DNA from: Halarsenatibacter silvermanii | GTDB taxonomy: Bacteria > Bacillota > Halanaerobiia > Halanaerobiales > Halarsenatibacteraceae | Length of the DNA stretch: 64,000 nt | Direction: 5' to 3' | Assembly: GCF_900103135.1 (NCBI RefSeq) | Contig: NZ_FNGO01000009.1 | Coordinates: forward strand, 1-64,000 | Part shown: positions 62,682 to 64,000 of the stretch, piece after piece | How positions within the stretch are numbered: position 1 is the stretch's first letter | How the letters are laid out: the number at the start of each line of letters is the position of its first letter | Translations under genes and position numbers: made by a program | The notes under the pieces: model-generated | What the model saw: the letters and a program-made list of their open reading frames with translations, nothing else | Told to the model about the DNA's origin: nothing | The model's database searches: none

Positions 62682-62872
62682 TCTCTGCTTTCTTTCAGGG
62701 CTTCATAGCGGGAGCGGAGTATTTTCTCGTGCTGCTTTTCGTCCGAGATCAGCTGCTCATAAAGCTGTTGGGTTTCTTCGTCATCGGCCAGTTTTTTCAA
62801 CTTCCTGTATTTCTGCTGGGCATCCCGTTCATCCTGAATGGCTTCCTCGATAGTCTCGAGCAGTTCTGACAT
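62678..62872 (-). CDS. Two-helix ferritin-like protein
   Basis: A 64-residue helical protein with a single half of a ferritin-like bundle: EEAIQDERDAQQKYRKL then ISDEKQHEKILRSRYEALKE with ExxxH-type spacing. Such short forms, like the encapsulated ferritin-like proteins, assemble into dimers or more to build the iron site. ATG 62872 follows AGGAGGTGTATATAC. The longer frame to 62917 has no site. It overlaps the phosphatase gene and is in the same transcript. Iron or peroxide stress could be its input; unproven. Confidence 0.7.
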   Translation of the reverse strand: MSELLETIEEAIQDERDAQQKYRKLKKLADDEETQQLYEQLISDEKQHEKILRSRYEALKESRE

Positions 62873-63203
62873 GTATATACACCTCCTGCATGCTTTAAAG
62901 ATGATATATTTTATCACAGCTTTTATAATTATTTTAGCTCAAAATTTGGCGATCAGATCGGCTCGATCATCTCCCCGGCAGCCCGAGAGTTTTCTATCAT
63001 TGTATTATAAAAATCACTTATAATCAACATCGACGATCTTGCTGCTGCCATTTTTTTGTGCTATTATTAGAAGTGTCCAAAAATACGACCTATCTTATCG
63101 GGTTTAAACAGAAAAATTAATTTTTTAATTTTCAGTTTTTTGTTTTCCGCCTGATTCAGGAGATCATCTCATATTTATGGGCAGAGATCGAGGGGGGAGA
63201 TCG

Positions 63204-64000
63204 TTGGAATATATCGAGACCGAGGTATTGGTTATAGGAGGCGGTGCTGCCGGAGCCAGAGCTGCTCGAGAGGCTTCCCGGCGCGGACTGGAAACTGCCC
63301 TGGTTTTAAAGGGCAAATTCCAGCGCTGCGGTAATACGATAATGGCTCCCGGGGCGATAGCTGCGGCCGGCAGCTGGGGCAGAGAAAATGACAGCAGGAG
63401 ATTGCATACCGAGGATACTATAGCAGGGGGAGCGGAGCTGAATGACCGCAGGCTGGTAAAGATCATGACCGAAAAAGCTCCGGAGGAGATTCTGGAGATG
63501 GAAAGGATAGGGGCATTATGGCAGAGAGAGGATGACGGTGTTTCCTATTCTTTGAAGTCCGGAGGAGGTCACAGCTATCCCCGCAGCCCCTATCTCGAGG
63601 ATCGCACCGGTCGAGAGCTGATGAGAGCTTTGGCGGGGGAGCTGCAGAAAAGAGATGTTTTAATAGCTGAGGATGTTTTTATCACCCGCCTGATAAAAAA
63701 ATCCGGCCGCATAGTGGGAGCAGCGGGGCTGGACCGGGAAAGAGGAACTCCCGTCGTGTTCAGCAGCAGATCGGTAATTCTGGCGGCGGGAGGAGCCGGC
63801 AATCTCTATAAGAATACGAGCAATACGAATGATATAACCGGTGATAGCTATGCTCTGGCCTTTGAAGCCGGGGCAGAGCTTATAGATATGGAGTTTGTGC
63901 AGTTTTTCCCTATGGGCTTTCTTTTTCCCCGCTCGCTGCGGGGGGCTCTGGCGGCTCTCCCCTATTATTCGCACCTTTATAACAGCGAAAAGGAGCGCTT
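63204..64000 (+). CDS. Fumarate reductase/aspartate oxidase-type flavoprotein, cut by the window end
   Basis: The first 266 residues of an FAD-dependent dehydrogenase. The FAD site VIGGGAAGARAAREASRRG is near the start; RCGNTIMAPGAIAAAG, GGGHSYPRSPYLEDRTGREL and VILAAGGAGNLYKNTSNTND are family-like, followed by GDSYALAFEAGAELIDMEFV. No stop before 64000. TTG 63204 follows GGGGGGAGA; ATG 63177 is an alternative behind AGGAG. Substrate and partner subunits would lie to the right. Bases 62873-63176 hold the presumed promoters and nothing else recognised. Confidence 0.88.
   Translation, partial: MEYIETEVLVIGGGAAGARAAREASRRGLETALVLKGKFQRCGNTIMAPGAIAAAGSWGRENDSRRLHTEDTIAGGAELNDRRLVKIMTEKAPEEILEMERIGALWQREDDGVSYSLKSGGGHSYPRSPYLEDRTGRELMRALAGELQKRDVLIAEDVFITRLIKKSGRIVGAAGLDRERGTPVVFSSRSVILAAGGAGNLYKNTSNTNDITGDSYALAFEAGAELIDMEFVQFFPMGFLFPRSLRGALAALPYYSHLYNSEKER

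Overview
The window reads as chromosome of an anaerobic, probably halophilic, double-membraned Firmicute, most likely of the order Halanaerobiales (inference). Low-spacing Gram-positive-type ribosome sites (AAAGGAGG) and TTGACA/TATAAT promoters are combined with a Skp/OmpH-like periplasmic protein, Tat and TRAP systems, many acidic proteins, an NhaC-type Na+/H+ antiporter, a glycine-betaine binding protein and a selenocysteine formate dehydrogenase. No rRNA or tRNA gene, and no intact transposase, integrase or CRISPR array was seen.

Layout. 1-500: a decayed cas2-like frame with one hairpin. 0.5-8 kb: orphan family-5 binding protein, an aminotransferase, then a complete TRAP transporter (dctM, dctQ, dctP) beside a GlcD-type flavin oxidase, which suggests uptake and oxidation of a 2-hydroxyacid. 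8-14.3 kb: PocR-type chemoreceptor-like protein, small zinc-ribbon protein, RNase HII with an altered GRG motif, an EAL protein with a dead GGDEF, cyclodeaminase-like protein and CobO. 14.4-16.9 kb: NhaC antiporter and Dps. 17-20.2 kb: cbiB, cobD and a PduX-like kinase, the aminopropanol arm of cobalamin synthesis. 20.3-23 kb: acetamidase/formamidase, cell-wall amidase, acidic lipoprotein and Skp-like protein with a probable ATC start. 23.2-25.5 kb: a five-gene cluster of unknown function with YvrJ and two tandem paralogues. 25.6-29 kb: S-adenosylhomocysteinase, betaine-binding protein, NAD synthetase. 29.3-33.3 kb: SAM-I riboswitch followed by hom, metY and metA. 33.8-34.6 kb: secreted leucine-rich-repeat protein. 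34.7-39.7 kb: Sec-containing formate dehydrogenase operon (tatA, fdhE, fdhA, fdhB) and an adjacent XRE/GAF-type regulator.

40.7-48.3 kb is the accessory region. A plasmid-style replication protein and a ParA/centromere-binding pair sit in AT-rich DNA with shared iteron-like repeats on both sides, and the block is bordered by copies of a MITE-like element with matching terminal inverted repeats; two of the three copies (42149-42285 and 55986-56308) have perfect 8-base target duplications. A second NAD synthetase, a class V aminotransferase and an unusual ATP-grasp enzyme lie here too.

49.8-64 kb: nucleoside hydrolase, MBL/helix-hairpin-helix protein, small DMT permease, Y-family polymerase with a palindromic operator, secreted Arg/His-rich protein, M20 amidohydrolase, amidase, secreted ankyrin protein, a cobalamin riboswitch in front of an orphan sugar-type binding lipoprotein, a SpoIIE-type phosphatase overlapping a two-helix ferritin-like protein, and the start of a fumarate-reductase-type flavoprotein cut by the window end. 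The most interesting leads are the MITE family, the plasmid-like module, the YvrJ/paralogue cluster, the cobalamin riboswitch on a non-obvious target, and the phosphatase/ferritin-like pair.
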